Below the pieces are notes generated by a model. The model was given only the letters and a program-made list of their open reading frames with translations, was not told the DNA's origin and made no database searches. From Laspinema palackyanum D2c (lineage in GTDB: Bacteria > Cyanobacteriota > Cyanobacteriia > Cyanobacteriales > Laspinemataceae): a stretch of DNA of 64,000 nt. The translations under genes were made by a program, and so were the position numbers. This document shows positions 1 to 7,509 of the stretch, in pieces (position 1 is the first letter of the stretch; each line of letters begins with the position of its first letter). The stretch spans positions 115,896 through 179,895 of the forward strand of contig NZ_JAMXFD010000013.1 of NCBI RefSeq assembly GCF_025370875.1. The letters run 5' to 3'.

Positions 1-2
1 TT

Positions 3-389
3 CAGACAGACCAAGCACCCGCACCCGTTGGACCTTACAATCAGGCGATCGTCGCCACGGGTCAGTTCGTCTTTGTTGCGGGTCAAATCTGCCTAGACCC
101 CAATACCGGGACCCTAGTCGGGGAAGGTGATGTGGTCAAACAGACTATCCAAGTGATGGCAAATCTAAATGCTATCCTCACCGCTGCCGGTGCCACCTTT
201 GACGATGTGGTAAAAACCACGGTTTTTTTGGCAGATATGAATGATTTTGCTGCGATGAATGCCGTTTATGCTAAATATTTCGATGAAGCCACTGCACCGG
301 CCCGCGCAACAGTCCAAGTATCACGTTTACCTAAAGATGTACTCGTTGAGATTGACTGTATCGCGGTGATTGAAGGAAATCCTAGATAG
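3..389 (+). CDS. ridA: RidA family enamine/imine deaminase, 5'-truncated by window edge
   Basis: The reading frame is open from base 3 and runs to TAG at 387-389; the first residues ([16 protein letters not shown]) lie upstream of any start codon, so the true start is outside the window. The conserved PVGPYNQA segment, [11 protein letters not shown], and the C-terminal [23 protein letters not shown] are the classic YjgF/YER057c/UK114 signature. Members hydrolyse reactive enamine/imine intermediates released by PLP enzymes and work in the cytosol, usually as trimers. The arginine in the ARATVQV segment is the one that binds the carboxylate in this family. Only a few N-terminal residues appear to be missing. 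Confidence 0.95.
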   Translation, partial: QTDQAPAPVGPYNQAIVATGQFVFVAGQICLDPNTGTLVGEGDVVKQTIQVMANLNAILTAAGATFDDVVKTTVFLADMNDFAAMNAVYAKYFDEATAPARATVQVSRLPKDVLVEIDCIAVIEGNPR

Positions 390-476
390 TCTTAAGATTT
401 TAAAACAGCAAAATCCTGATATCTTAGGGGTTTGGTGGCAAGATACTGGTAAATTTAGGGGAGGTTATAAAATTTA

Positions 477-1613
477 ATGACGATCCAACAGCCTACAAAT
501 ACGGTAGTTACTAGCAAAGCGTCTAGTAATTCCTTTAGAACTTCCATTCTGAGCGTTGATTTGGGCCGCACAGCAACAAAAGCTTGTGTCAGCCGCGATC
601 CCAACCAAGTGGTATTTATTCCGTCTAATGTGGCCCAAGTCCCTGTAGAAAAAGTGCGCGGTGGGGAATTTGAATCTCGGCCTACGGATCCATTATTGGA
701 TATGTGGTTGGAGTATCAAGGGCGCGGTTATGCGATCGGTCAGTTGGCGGCTGACTTTGGCGCAAGTCTCGGGGTTGGCGAACGGAAAGTGGAAAATGCC
801 CTGGTGAAAGTCCTCGCCAGCGCCGCTTACTTTGGACTCAAAGATGATTTAGTGGTTGTCCTGGGTCTGCCTTATCATTCTCAAGAAGAGTTTGAGCGGG
901 AAAAAGAGGAAATTACCAGTTTGCTGACTTCGCCTCATGTGATGAGCTATCGCGGTGAGCAAGTGACCCTGAATATCACCAAAGTTTGGGTGATGCCGGA
1001 AGGATATGGCAGCTTAATCTGGTGTGAAGCTCAGGAGAAGGTGGATAAAAAAGGGGTGTCCCCGGAATTTGCTAAGACATCGGTGGCGATCGTTGATATC
1101 GGACATCAAACTGCTGACTTTTTAATGGTAGATAATTTCCGGTTCGCACGCGGAGCATCCAAGAGCGAACCCTTTGCCATGAGCGAGTTTTACAAGCGCG
1201 TTGGCACCGAAGTGGAAAAAGCATATAGCCAATCCCCGATTAGCGTCGATAGTCAATCTTTGTCTTTAATCGATGCCGTGAATAAACCCAGGGGTCAACG
1301 GTTCTTCCGTCCTCGTGGCGCATCCAAACCGACGAATTTGGATGATTTTCTGCCCAACTTGCGAGAATTATTTGCCCGCGAACTGTCGGATTTGTTGATT
1401 AAGTGGTTACCGGAACGGGTCACTGACGTGATTTTGACCGGCGGTGGCGGGGAATTTTTCTCCGATGCTCTCAAACCGTTAGTTGAACAAGCCGGTTTGA
1501 AAGTTCATCTGGCCCAACCGTCCCGTCCGGCGAATGCTGTGGGACAATATTTGTATGGAGAGGCTCAACTTGCCTCCTCTTCGTACACTCGCTCCTCTAA
1601 GGCTGGAAGTTAA
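477..1613 (+). CDS. ParM/StbA-type actin-like ATPase
   Basis: The 378-residue protein has the actin-fold ATPase phosphate-1 motif near residue 25 (SVDLGRTATKA), a phosphate-2-like motif around residue 205 (VAIVDIGHQTADF) and an adenosine-type motif near residue 320 (VILTGGGGEFF). This is the arrangement of bacterial actin homologues of the ParM/Alp group, which polymerise to push plasmid or other DNA apart. A strong GGGGAGG ribosome site lies 13 bases before ATG. Its stop overlaps the start of the next gene (TAATG), so the two are translationally coupled, as in ParM-ParR operons. The organism's use of it is unknown; it lies among ordinary chromosomal genes. Confidence 0.85.
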   Translation: MTIQQPTNTVVTSKASSNSFRTSILSVDLGRTATKACVSRDPNQVVFIPSNVAQVPVEKVRGGEFESRPTDPLLDMWLEYQGRGYAIGQLAADFGASLGVGERKVENALVKVLASAAYFGLKDDLVVVLGLPYHSQEEFEREKEEITSLLTSPHVMSYRGEQVTLNITKVWVMPEGYGSLIWCEAQEKVDKKGVSPEFAKTSVAIVDIGHQTADFLMVDNFRFARGASKSEPFAMSEFYKRVGTEVEKAYSQSPISVDSQSLSLIDAVNKPRGQRFFRPRGASKPTNLDDFLPNLRELFARELSDLLIKWLPERVTDVILTGGGGEFFSDALKPLVEQAGLKVHLAQPSRPANAVGQYLYGEAQLASSSYTRSSKAGS

Positions 1614-2110
1614 TGGTTTTTTGGTTAAGCAAGACAAAGAAACGGGTCGGATTTACCGATGAGGTAGCCGACCAAACCTTGTTAGCGGTTGTGCAGAAAG
1701 AGTTACAAAACCAACCGCACAAGAGTTTCGGCGACTTGTGTAAAGAAGCCCTATGGCATTATTTGTATGTACCCGAATCGGTGAAACCGACGCGGAAATC
1801 AAGTGATGCCTCGGACACCATTGCGGAGTTACAAGGGCAATTGAGGTCCTTAGAGGAACGGGTAGCGGCGAGGGAGGCGAGTCGGTTGGATGCAATGGAA
1901 AAGCAGTTGCAACAATTGAGCTTGCAGGTGGGACAGTTGGCGATCGCCCTCAATAATCAACGGGGAAATTATCAACCGCCTCAACAACCCTATCTGGAAC
2001 CCATCCCGGAACCCCAACGGGAACCGGAACCGGAACCGGAACCCGTCGCCCCCCCCAAACCCGTGGACCCCTTACTCCAACGACTCAGTTCCTTCATTGA
2101 TGATTTCTAA
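1613..2110 (+). CDS. Small partner of the actin-like ATPase, possible ParR-like adaptor
   Basis: 165 residues, starting one base inside the stop of the actin-like gene. Residues 1-50 (KKRVGFTDEVADQTLLAVVQ, then SFGDLCKEALWHYL) could form a ribbon-helix-helix type DNA-binding fold: a short strand, two helices. Residues 65-115 are predicted coiled coil (IAELQGQLRSLEERVAAREA). Residues 118-150 are a Pro/Glu-rich linker with EPEP repeats, followed by a short hydrophobic C-terminal peptide (LLQRLSSFIDDF) that could bind the filament. The position and domain order fit a ParR-like centromere-binding adaptor, but this is inferred from context rather than recognised family identity. Confidence 0.6.
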   Translation: MVFWLSKTKKRVGFTDEVADQTLLAVVQKELQNQPHKSFGDLCKEALWHYLYVPESVKPTRKSSDASDTIAELQGQLRSLEERVAAREASRLDAMEKQLQQLSLQVGQLAIALNNQRGNYQPPQQPYLEPIPEPQREPEPEPEPVAPPKPVDPLLQRLSSFIDDF

Positions 2111-2157
2111 GTCGGAACCAATGGGTTAGAAAAAATCAGGATATTATCTGCAAGCAT

Positions 2158-2206
2158 CAGGAGTCAAAAGTTTTTAAAACCTTTGACTCCTGACTTTTTT
2201 TAGGAA
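2158..2206 (+). terminator. Rho-independent terminator after the parM-like operon
   Basis: An inverted repeat (AGGAGTCAAAAG / CTTTGACTCCT) with a short loop is followed by ACTTTTTTT. It lies about 50 bases after the stop of the small ParR-like gene and would end the two-gene transcript. Confidence 0.85.
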
Positions 2207-2240
2207 GATTATATCAAGAATTTGAAGAGATTCGGTATAG

Positions 2241-2417
2241 TCAAGGGAACTCAAAAGATAGGCTATTTGCTGCTTCTCCAATAATTTGCAGATGATGAAC
2301 TATCCAAACTTGAATGAGTTCTTGTTCATCAAATGCTTGCCGTCCTTGATTCGCATAACGTTCAATTGCTGATATCGCCTCCCAAATATCTTGTAGCCGT
2401 TCAGTTTCTCGTCTCAT
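2241..2417 (-). pseudogene. Truncated HEPN (HepT/DUF86) toxin remnant
   Basis: Reading the minus strand from ATG at 2417 gives 58 residues: MRRETERLQDIWEAISAIER at the start and VWIVHHLQIIGEAANSLS near the end, then a stop. These match the N-terminal half of HepT-type HEPN ribonucleases. The second half, which carries the catalytic R-x4-6-H motif, is missing, so it cannot be an active toxin. It overlaps the end of the upstream nucleotidyltransferase remnant by 4 bases (ATGA), the normal MntA-HepT operon arrangement. Confidence 0.75.
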
Positions 2418-2593
2418 AGCTTGATAGCCTCAAGCAAAATGCGATCGCGAATCCGATCTTTCAACATATCCACCGTCACAATATCCACCTGGCGATTTAA
2501 TAGCTGTTCCAAATCCAGCAATAACCCCCCTGGAAACCAAGGGGTGATTTTTTCTAAATCATAGTCCACTAAAAAATCAATATCGCTACTACT
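2414..2593 (-). pseudogene. 5'-truncated MntA-type nucleotidyltransferase antitoxin remnant
   Basis: The minus strand encodes SSSDIDFLVDYDLEKITPW, then LLLDLEQLLNRQVDIVTVD and a C-terminus ending LLEAIKL-stop. SDIDFLV is the metal-binding D-x-D part of minimal nucleotidyltransferases. The N-terminal helix and the GS(x)AR(G) motif that should precede it are not in frame upstream, and no start codon is available, so the gene is broken. In intact systems MntA AMPylates HepT and neutralises it; here both partners are fragments. Confidence 0.75.
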
Positions 2594-2972
2594 AAAATTT
2601 TATGTTCCTGAAGCCAGCAAAAAATCCAAGCAAACTTGGCTTGAACTTTAGGTTATTGTTTCAGCAACCAATCGGATACCGGCGAACTTCAGCCTGACCC
2701 CGAATAAAACTCAATTTGTCATTGCACGACTGGCTTAGTTTACTTTTTATAACATAAATGTTCTCATAGCCGAACAAGAGTGTCCAGAGGGTCGGTTCAG
2801 AAAAATTAGCCAGACTTTAGAAACCGGGTTTAAATCCCCAATTAGGGACAGTAAGCCTAGTTTTTTTAAACAAACCCGATCGCGAAACCCTAGAACGATG
2901 CTCAATGCGCCTGTGTACCACAGTTCTCCCCTACAATAGAAAACCGATCGCATCCCCCTTAATATTCACCCC
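2594..2972. other. Intergenic stretch without a recognisable gene
   Basis: No convincing coding sequence. It may include unrecognisable 5' debris of the MntA gene near 2600-2700. Around 2819 there is one AGAAACCGGGTTTAAAT unit, a half-copy of the GGTTTCT hairpin family found elsewhere in the window. The promoter of the following DUF3370 gene is presumably here, but I cannot place it confidently. Confidence 0.4.
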
Positions 2973-4331
2973 ATGCAGATTCTCGCCCTCTTGTCAAGCA
3001 TTTTAATTGCTCAAGCTCAACCGGCACCGGAACCCCAGGAAATTGTCCAACCCCAAGAAGTTCGTCCCTTACCCGGTGGACTGGATAATGTGCCGATGTT
3101 TAATAGCAATAGTCCCGAAAAAATCGGCAGCGAAGGCATTTTACTCTCCACCTTTCCGCCCGATCGCAAAGCATTTCCCTCCGCCCATCTCAACTTCCCT
3201 TTTCAAGGTCGCTTTGATATCTTTGCTCATCATGTGTTTGGGGACCGAGAACTCGATGATTTAACCCCCATGTATGTGGGAATTCTTGTCCATAATCCCA
3301 CCAATGAACCCGTTACCCTGAATATCCTCCAGGGAGCAAGTTATCTCTCCCAACCCGATGCGCCGTTTGTTCAATTGCCGCCCCTTGTTCCGAATCCTTT
3401 GGGGGAAGTTTTCGCGGGACCTGGAGGGCGCGTCACCAGTGAAATTCTGCGGGGACAGCGCCAAGATATCTGGCCCGCGCAACTGGTGATTCCGCCCCAG
3501 TCGAGTCAAATGTTGAAGAATCTGCCGATTCCGGTCCGAACTTTAGAACCGCCCCTGAATGGTCGTTCGACCTTACTGCGGTTGTCCAGTAGTGGGCGAG
3601 TTTATGTGGCAAGTTTGGCGATGTATGCGCGGCAGGATGCCAGTGGGAATGAGCGCGCACCGACTCTGGAGGAATGGCAACAGCTTTTAGAAACCGCAGA
3701 TGTGGCAACGCCGCGCGATCGCACTCCCACTCCCCCAGACCAAACCGAGGGCCAAAGAATCTACGGTCGAGTTTCCGGTGTGTCTCAGGGGTCTACCTGG
3801 ATGGGTCAATTGGTCGATCGCCCCACGATTCAAGGGTTGAGTATTCCAGGGTCAGGAGAAAGCTTTTCCTATGCGATCGGCACCTTACCCGGGGGACGAT
3901 TGGGCACCGATCAATCCCAAAGTGCACCGATGTTGGTCCGTTACCCAGATACGGCCTATTCTGCTCATGGGAACTATGCCCTAGAATACCGTTTACGTTT
4001 ACCCCTGATTAATGAAACGAATGCCACAGAAACCGTGACGGTGAGTTTACAGACTGCGTTGAAAGAAGAGACTTTAACGCAACAAGGGTTACGGTTTTTA
4101 GAACCCCCAGGACCCCAGGTATTTTTCCGAGGAACAGTGCGAGTTCGCTATACCAATGATGTGGGAGTGCCGACCACGCGCTATTGGCATTTGGTGCAGC
4201 GTCGGGGACAAATTGGGGAAGCGTTGGCGACATTGGAAATGCCACCGGGTGATCGCCGTCTGGTGGAGGTGGATTTGATTTATCCCCCGGATGCTACCCC
4301 ACCCCAAGTCCTCACGATTCAGTCTCGCTGA
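2973..4331 (+). CDS. DUF3370 family exported protein
   Basis: 452 residues. The N-terminus MQILALLSSILIAQAQPAPE is a short hydrophobic signal-like segment ending in an AQA-type cleavage site, so the protein is probably exported. The conserved opening RPLPGGLDNVPMFNSNSPE and the GILVHNPT-x-EPVTLNIL segment match the cyanobacterial DUF3370 family as I remember it. The rest is beta-rich and Pro-rich with no visible catalytic motif. Function is unknown; members are conserved across cyanobacteria. It stands alone, with no same-strand neighbour within 200 bases. Confidence 0.85.
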   Translation: MQILALLSSILIAQAQPAPEPQEIVQPQEVRPLPGGLDNVPMFNSNSPEKIGSEGILLSTFPPDRKAFPSAHLNFPFQGRFDIFAHHVFGDRELDDLTPMYVGILVHNPTNEPVTLNILQGASYLSQPDAPFVQLPPLVPNPLGEVFAGPGGRVTSEILRGQRQDIWPAQLVIPPQSSQMLKNLPIPVRTLEPPLNGRSTLLRLSSSGRVYVASLAMYARQDASGNERAPTLEEWQQLLETADVATPRDRTPTPPDQTEGQRIYGRVSGVSQGSTWMGQLVDRPTIQGLSIPGSGESFSYAIGTLPGGRLGTDQSQSAPMLVRYPDTAYSAHGNYALEYRLRLPLINETNATETVTVSLQTALKEETLTQQGLRFLEPPGPQVFFRGTVRVRYTNDVGVPTTRYWHLVQRRGQIGEALATLEMPPGDRRLVEVDLIYPPDATPPQVLTIQSR

Positions 4332-4455
4332 GTCGGGGATCAACGCTTTGGTCTCTGATTCAGGGTGATTAATCATGCACTAAATTGGTGAATTTTAGAA
4401 TCAAAAGAGGTGGCGGCGATCGCGCCTCTTTTGCCCTGGACAGGTTGAGTTAACT

Positions 4456-4471
4456 TGTGATATAAATCACG
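4456..4471. promoter_or_regulatory. CRP-like operator TGTGATATAAATCACG
   Basis: TGTGA-N6-TCACg matches the cyanobacterial cAMP receptor (SYCRP1) consensus TGTGAN6TCACA at 9 of 10 defined positions. It lies about 115 bases before the small ORF at 4585, a plausible distance for activation. A chance occurrence cannot be excluded. Confidence 0.45.
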
Positions 4472-4584
4472 GTATATCCCGATGGATATCACAGCCTATT
4501 TTTCTTTAGATCACTGGATATTCCCTAGTTTTAGTTGATACTTAGAGTATCACTTTTATATTGGTCGTGATACCAGTTCACGCT

Positions 4585-4770
4585 ATGCTTTATCAATCCA
4601 GAATTTCAGACGTATTTTTTCAAGCCTGGAAAGCCGGTTACATTACCCGGTATGAACACACTCAACTGATTAATGTGGGATTAGTAACCCGACTGAATGA
4701 AGAAGACCGGGCCGCCCTCCATCGCCTATCTCATGCTATTAAGCGGGGATGGCTGGAAGTGATTGATTAA
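4585..4770 (+). CDS. Small conserved protein of about 60 aa, paralogue of 11448-11648
   Basis: 61 residues from ATG 4585; an upstream in-frame TTG at 4561 would add 8 residues but is less likely. The sequence (FFQAWKAGYITRYEHTQLI ... EEDRAALHRLSHAIKRGWLEVID) aligns along most of its length with the protein at 11448-11648 and more weakly with 38274-38492. The shared pattern is FFQ-x-W-x-x-G-x-(I/L)T, an acidic EE, then (L/I)xRLxxA(I/V)(K/R)RGWL. It is all-alpha, soluble and has no known catalytic motif. I do not recognise a named family. Confidence 0.7.
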   Translation: MLYQSRISDVFFQAWKAGYITRYEHTQLINVGLVTRLNEEDRAALHRLSHAIKRGWLEVID

Positions 4771-4965
4771 GTCTTAAATGGCTTATTTCAATGGGGTATT
4801 TTATAATCCTTTAGGAGTGACCAAGGCCTTTTGGTTTCTCCGGTTTTAGTAAAACCCGTTCTTCCGATTTTTGGTTGATTTATTGAAGGTCAAACTCTGC
4901 TGTTTATTGATGCAATTTTTGACCGATTTAGGTCAAGTTGCGGAAATGAACTGGCAAAATGGATT

Positions 4966-5000
4966 AAAAAACCGGCACCCGTAAGGATGCCGGTTTTTTA
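4966..5000 (+). terminator. Rho-independent terminator
   Basis: AAAAACCGGCACCC / GGATGCCGGTTTTTT forms a GC-rich hairpin with a T tract, 200 bases after the small ORF that ends at 4770. Confidence 0.75.
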
Positions 5001-5019
5001 CAAGCGGTTTCAAGCAATT

Positions 5020-5070
5020 GTAGGGTGGGCATTGCCCACGGAACAGCTATGTGGGCAATGCCCACCCTAC
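5020..5070. repeat. Perfect 20-bp inverted repeat of the GTAGGGTGGGC family
   Basis: GTAGGGTGGGCATTGCCCAC at 5020-5039 is exactly complementary to 5051-5070, with an 11-base loop. A shorter relative is at 18568-18593. This is a dispersed cyanobacterial hairpin family; its position between convergent transcription units could help termination. Confidence 0.8.
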
Positions 5071-5130
5071 TCCTTGATATCCACCCGTTCCAGGTTTGGA
5101 GACCATCCGGGTGAATCGGGCGATTAAAAA

Positions 5131-5202
5131 TGGGTCACCGGGGGCTCGAACCCCGAACCAACGGATTAAGAGTCCGATGCTCTACCATTGAGCTAGTGAC
5201 CC
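5131..5202 (-). tRNA. tRNA-Lys (anticodon CTT)
   Basis: Read on the minus strand, the acceptor GGGTCAC pairs with GTGACCC and the discriminator is A. The D arm is GCTC...GAGC, the anticodon loop CTCTTAA gives CTT, and the T arm is CGGGG-TTCGAGC-CCCCG. The length is 72 bases and CCA is not encoded. The anticodon stem has one U-U mismatch at its top, otherwise pairing is complete. Confidence 0.95.
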
Positions 5203-5257
5203 AGATTAATCACAATAACATAGTTTTAGGGGTGAAGTCAAGAGGCCAATTCCCATC

Positions 5258-6082
5258 TCAGGCGACTGCACTGATGGGTTTGGGACGGGTTAAAAAATCA
5301 TGGTCTTTGAGGAGTTTGTAAAGATTGACATCGGTTTCGAGTAAACAAGCATGACCGCTATCGGGTAATAAGACTTGTTTGGCGTTGGGAATTGAATAGG
5401 TTAAGCGGGTCGCTTCGGCAGCGGAGGGTAACAGCCGATCGCCGGTACTGGCGATCGCCAAAACAGGGTGACGGATGCGACTTAACTCATGAGAGTCCAT
5501 TTCAAACTCTCGGAGTAAATTGACTCGCCAAGTGCTAGTCGGTTGAGGGACGGATTGCATCGCCGCTAACAAATCATTGCGTTCGGAACGGGCGATGCGA
5601 CCGAGGGCGGCTAAAAAGGGTAATAAACCCATGACCGATAAGGCGTAGATGGGGGGGGGTAACCATCCGGTCAGGTGGGAGCCAAAATGTAGCCAAGCTT
5701 GGCCCATAAAACAAGAGGCGGGATTGACTAATATGAGGCGATCGAACAGTTCTGGGGCATGGAGGGCAATTTTCAGGGCCAAGCAACCGCCAAAGGACTC
5801 GCCACAGAGATAAACCATATCCGGGCGACTGCGACGAAATTGCGATCGCAATAAACCCACGACTTTTTCCGTTAATTGGTCCCAAGAGGATAAATCATGG
5901 GCAGGCATGGCTAGACATTGGATATTAAAAGCGTTAGAGAGACCTTTATTAAGTTGCGATCGCAGGAGTTGTCCGGTCCCATCCATGCCCGGTAAATAAA
6001 CGAACAACGGTAAGTCAGGTTGGAAAGTCGAGGGGTTTGAAAAATGAAACCGCTCGTTAAAATTGTGCATCAGTGAACCCAT
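5258..6082 (-). CDS. Alpha/beta hydrolase, phytyl-ester-synthase-like
   Basis: 274 residues with the alpha/beta hydrolase order: LPLFVYLPGMDGTG (oxyanion loop, about residue 25), the nucleophile elbow GESFGG (Ser near residue 94), an Asp in ASTGDRLLP and the catalytic His in DSGHACLLE near the C-terminus. The PGMDG opening is typical of the hydrolase half of plant phytyl ester synthases/esterase-lipase-thioesterase proteins. It follows an acyltransferase gene on the same strand with a 37-base gap, so the two are probably co-transcribed and may act together in acyl-ester (lipid or phytol) metabolism. The substrate is inferred, not shown. Confidence 0.8.
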   Translation of the reverse strand: MGSLMHNFNERFHFSNPSTFQPDLPLFVYLPGMDGTGQLLRSQLNKGLSNAFNIQCLAMPAHDLSSWDQLTEKVVGLLRSQFRRSRPDMVYLCGESFGGCLALKIALHAPELFDRLILVNPASCFMGQAWLHFGSHLTGWLPPPIYALSVMGLLPFLAALGRIARSERNDLLAAMQSVPQPTSTWRVNLLREFEMDSHELSRIRHPVLAIASTGDRLLPSAAEATRLTYSIPNAKQVLLPDSGHACLLETDVNLYKLLKDHDFLTRPKPISAVA

Positions 6083-6119
6083 ATCTTTCTTCCGTAAAAT
6101 TCTGCGTTTTCAACCCCGG

Positions 6120-6845
6120 TTAGTAACAGCCTTGGCGGAGTAAACCGGCAATTTCTTCCCGGCAGCGATCGGTAATTTCATTCACCAACCGTTTTCCCGA
6201 TTTACCAGGATAGCCCTGTTTTTGTGCCGGAGTCATCCAATAGGGGCGACCGATGAGGAGATTAACGCGACGATAAATCACCATTGGGTGAAATCCGTCT
6301 TGTTGGAAATGAGGTTCAGTGGGGTCAAAGAGACTCAACATCCGAACGGGGAGACCGGAAAGCACTTGTTCTTCCATTGAGGCGATCGCCACCGGCACGA
6401 TCGCCAATTCCGGCACCTTGGCACTCAGGGCTAAATGGGCGAACCCGCGATGAAACTCCCCAACTTCTGACGGAGGGGTTAACCGGACCATTGGGGTTGC
6501 GCCTTCGGGAAAGACTCCGATCGCCGCTTGTTGTTGTAGCAGCTTGCTCCCTTGACGAAAAAAGCGATGCTGTTGGGGCCCGTATGACTCTAAGACCAAG
6601 CAGCCCAACTCGGTCACAAATTCTCGTAACAGGGGGACTTGGCCCATATAATGATGGCAGGCAAAGTGGATCGAGCGTCCTGTTCCGGCCATCAATAAGG
6701 GGGCATCCATAAAGCTGCGATGATTGCTCACGATCAGCGCTGCACCTTCAGCAGGAATGCGATCCCGGTAGTAGATGAAGGTGCGGGTGCCAAAGGCGGT
6801 GAGAAACCCGTGGGAAATTTGCAGTGGCCTATCTTGTAAGGACAT
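6120..6845 (-). CDS. PlsC/DAGAT-type acyltransferase
   Basis: 241 residues with the glycerolipid acyltransferase motifs HX4D (SNHRSFMDAPL, about residue 41) and FPEG (GVFPEGATPMV, about residue 113), followed by a PVAI hydrophobic block. The family transfers acyl groups from acyl-ACP or acyl-CoA to glycerolipid or alcohol acceptors at the membrane. It is the first gene of a probable two-gene operon with the alpha/beta hydrolase. Together they resemble the two domains of plant phytyl ester synthase, so a role in making phytyl esters, acyl-plastoquinol or triacylglycerol is possible but inferred. Confidence 0.8.
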   Translation of the reverse strand: MSLQDRPLQISHGFLTAFGTRTFIYYRDRIPAEGAALIVSNHRSFMDAPLLMAGTGRSIHFACHHYMGQVPLLREFVTELGCLVLESYGPQQHRFFRQGSKLLQQQAAIGVFPEGATPMVRLTPPSEVGEFHRGFAHLALSAKVPELAIVPVAIASMEEQVLSGLPVRMLSLFDPTEPHFQQDGFHPMVIYRRVNLLIGRPYWMTPAQKQGYPGKSGKRLVNEITDRCREEIAGLLRQGCY

Positions 6846-7509
6846 TTTTACAGGCGCGATCGATGAACAGCCTTGGGAAATTTCACAACTTCCCAGCAGC
6901 TTTACCTTTCGTAAGAGGTTTTGTAAACAATTATAAAGTAAAAATCAGTTTGATTGGTTTCCAGGCCGCCAGTATTCGGAGCCTGAACCACCCATTCTGG
7001 GTTCTGAACTAACCCTCGGTGTTAGAGTGGAGAGGAAACAAAACGCTCAGGGTTTGGGGTGAGGACGCCTTGGGAAATGTCTCCGGTGGCTCAACAGGGT
7101 GGGACTGGAGAACGAGGTCATTGCCGGGGGTCAAGCTAGTTGGGTCCGGTGTTCTAAAACTTGAGTGAAAGACGTTAGCACCCTAGGGGTTGGCGGGATC
7201 AATCTTTCTCCTTTTTTGATAAAAAAAGGAGGAGACGGTGGTAGTTCAAAACCGCCGATCGCCACAGAACCTATTGCCGAATCGTCCTCCGTGGGGGTGT
7301 CGTTCCTGGATAATCTATAGAAAATCTTAAAAAATCTCAGCAAGAAAGGGAAACAATTTTTATAAAATCTTTATATCTTAGAGGCATACCTCCCTGGAAA
7401 ACCCAGGAATCCTAGTAAAAATTTTGTGAAATGTCGAGTAGAATGGAAGTTTGCCGTCCCTCATGTTACCATCGAAATAAAAGAATGGGGGTCGTTTTTA
7501 ACCGAATCC
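6846..7509. other. Divergent intergenic region between acyltransferase and metG
   Basis: 660 bases without a credible gene; short open frames here have no family features. It must hold both divergent promoters. A hairpin (CTCCTTTTTTGATAAAAAAAGGAG) is at about 7209-7232. An in-frame extension of metG back to 7426 exists but is not homologous to MetG N-termini. Confidence 0.5.
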
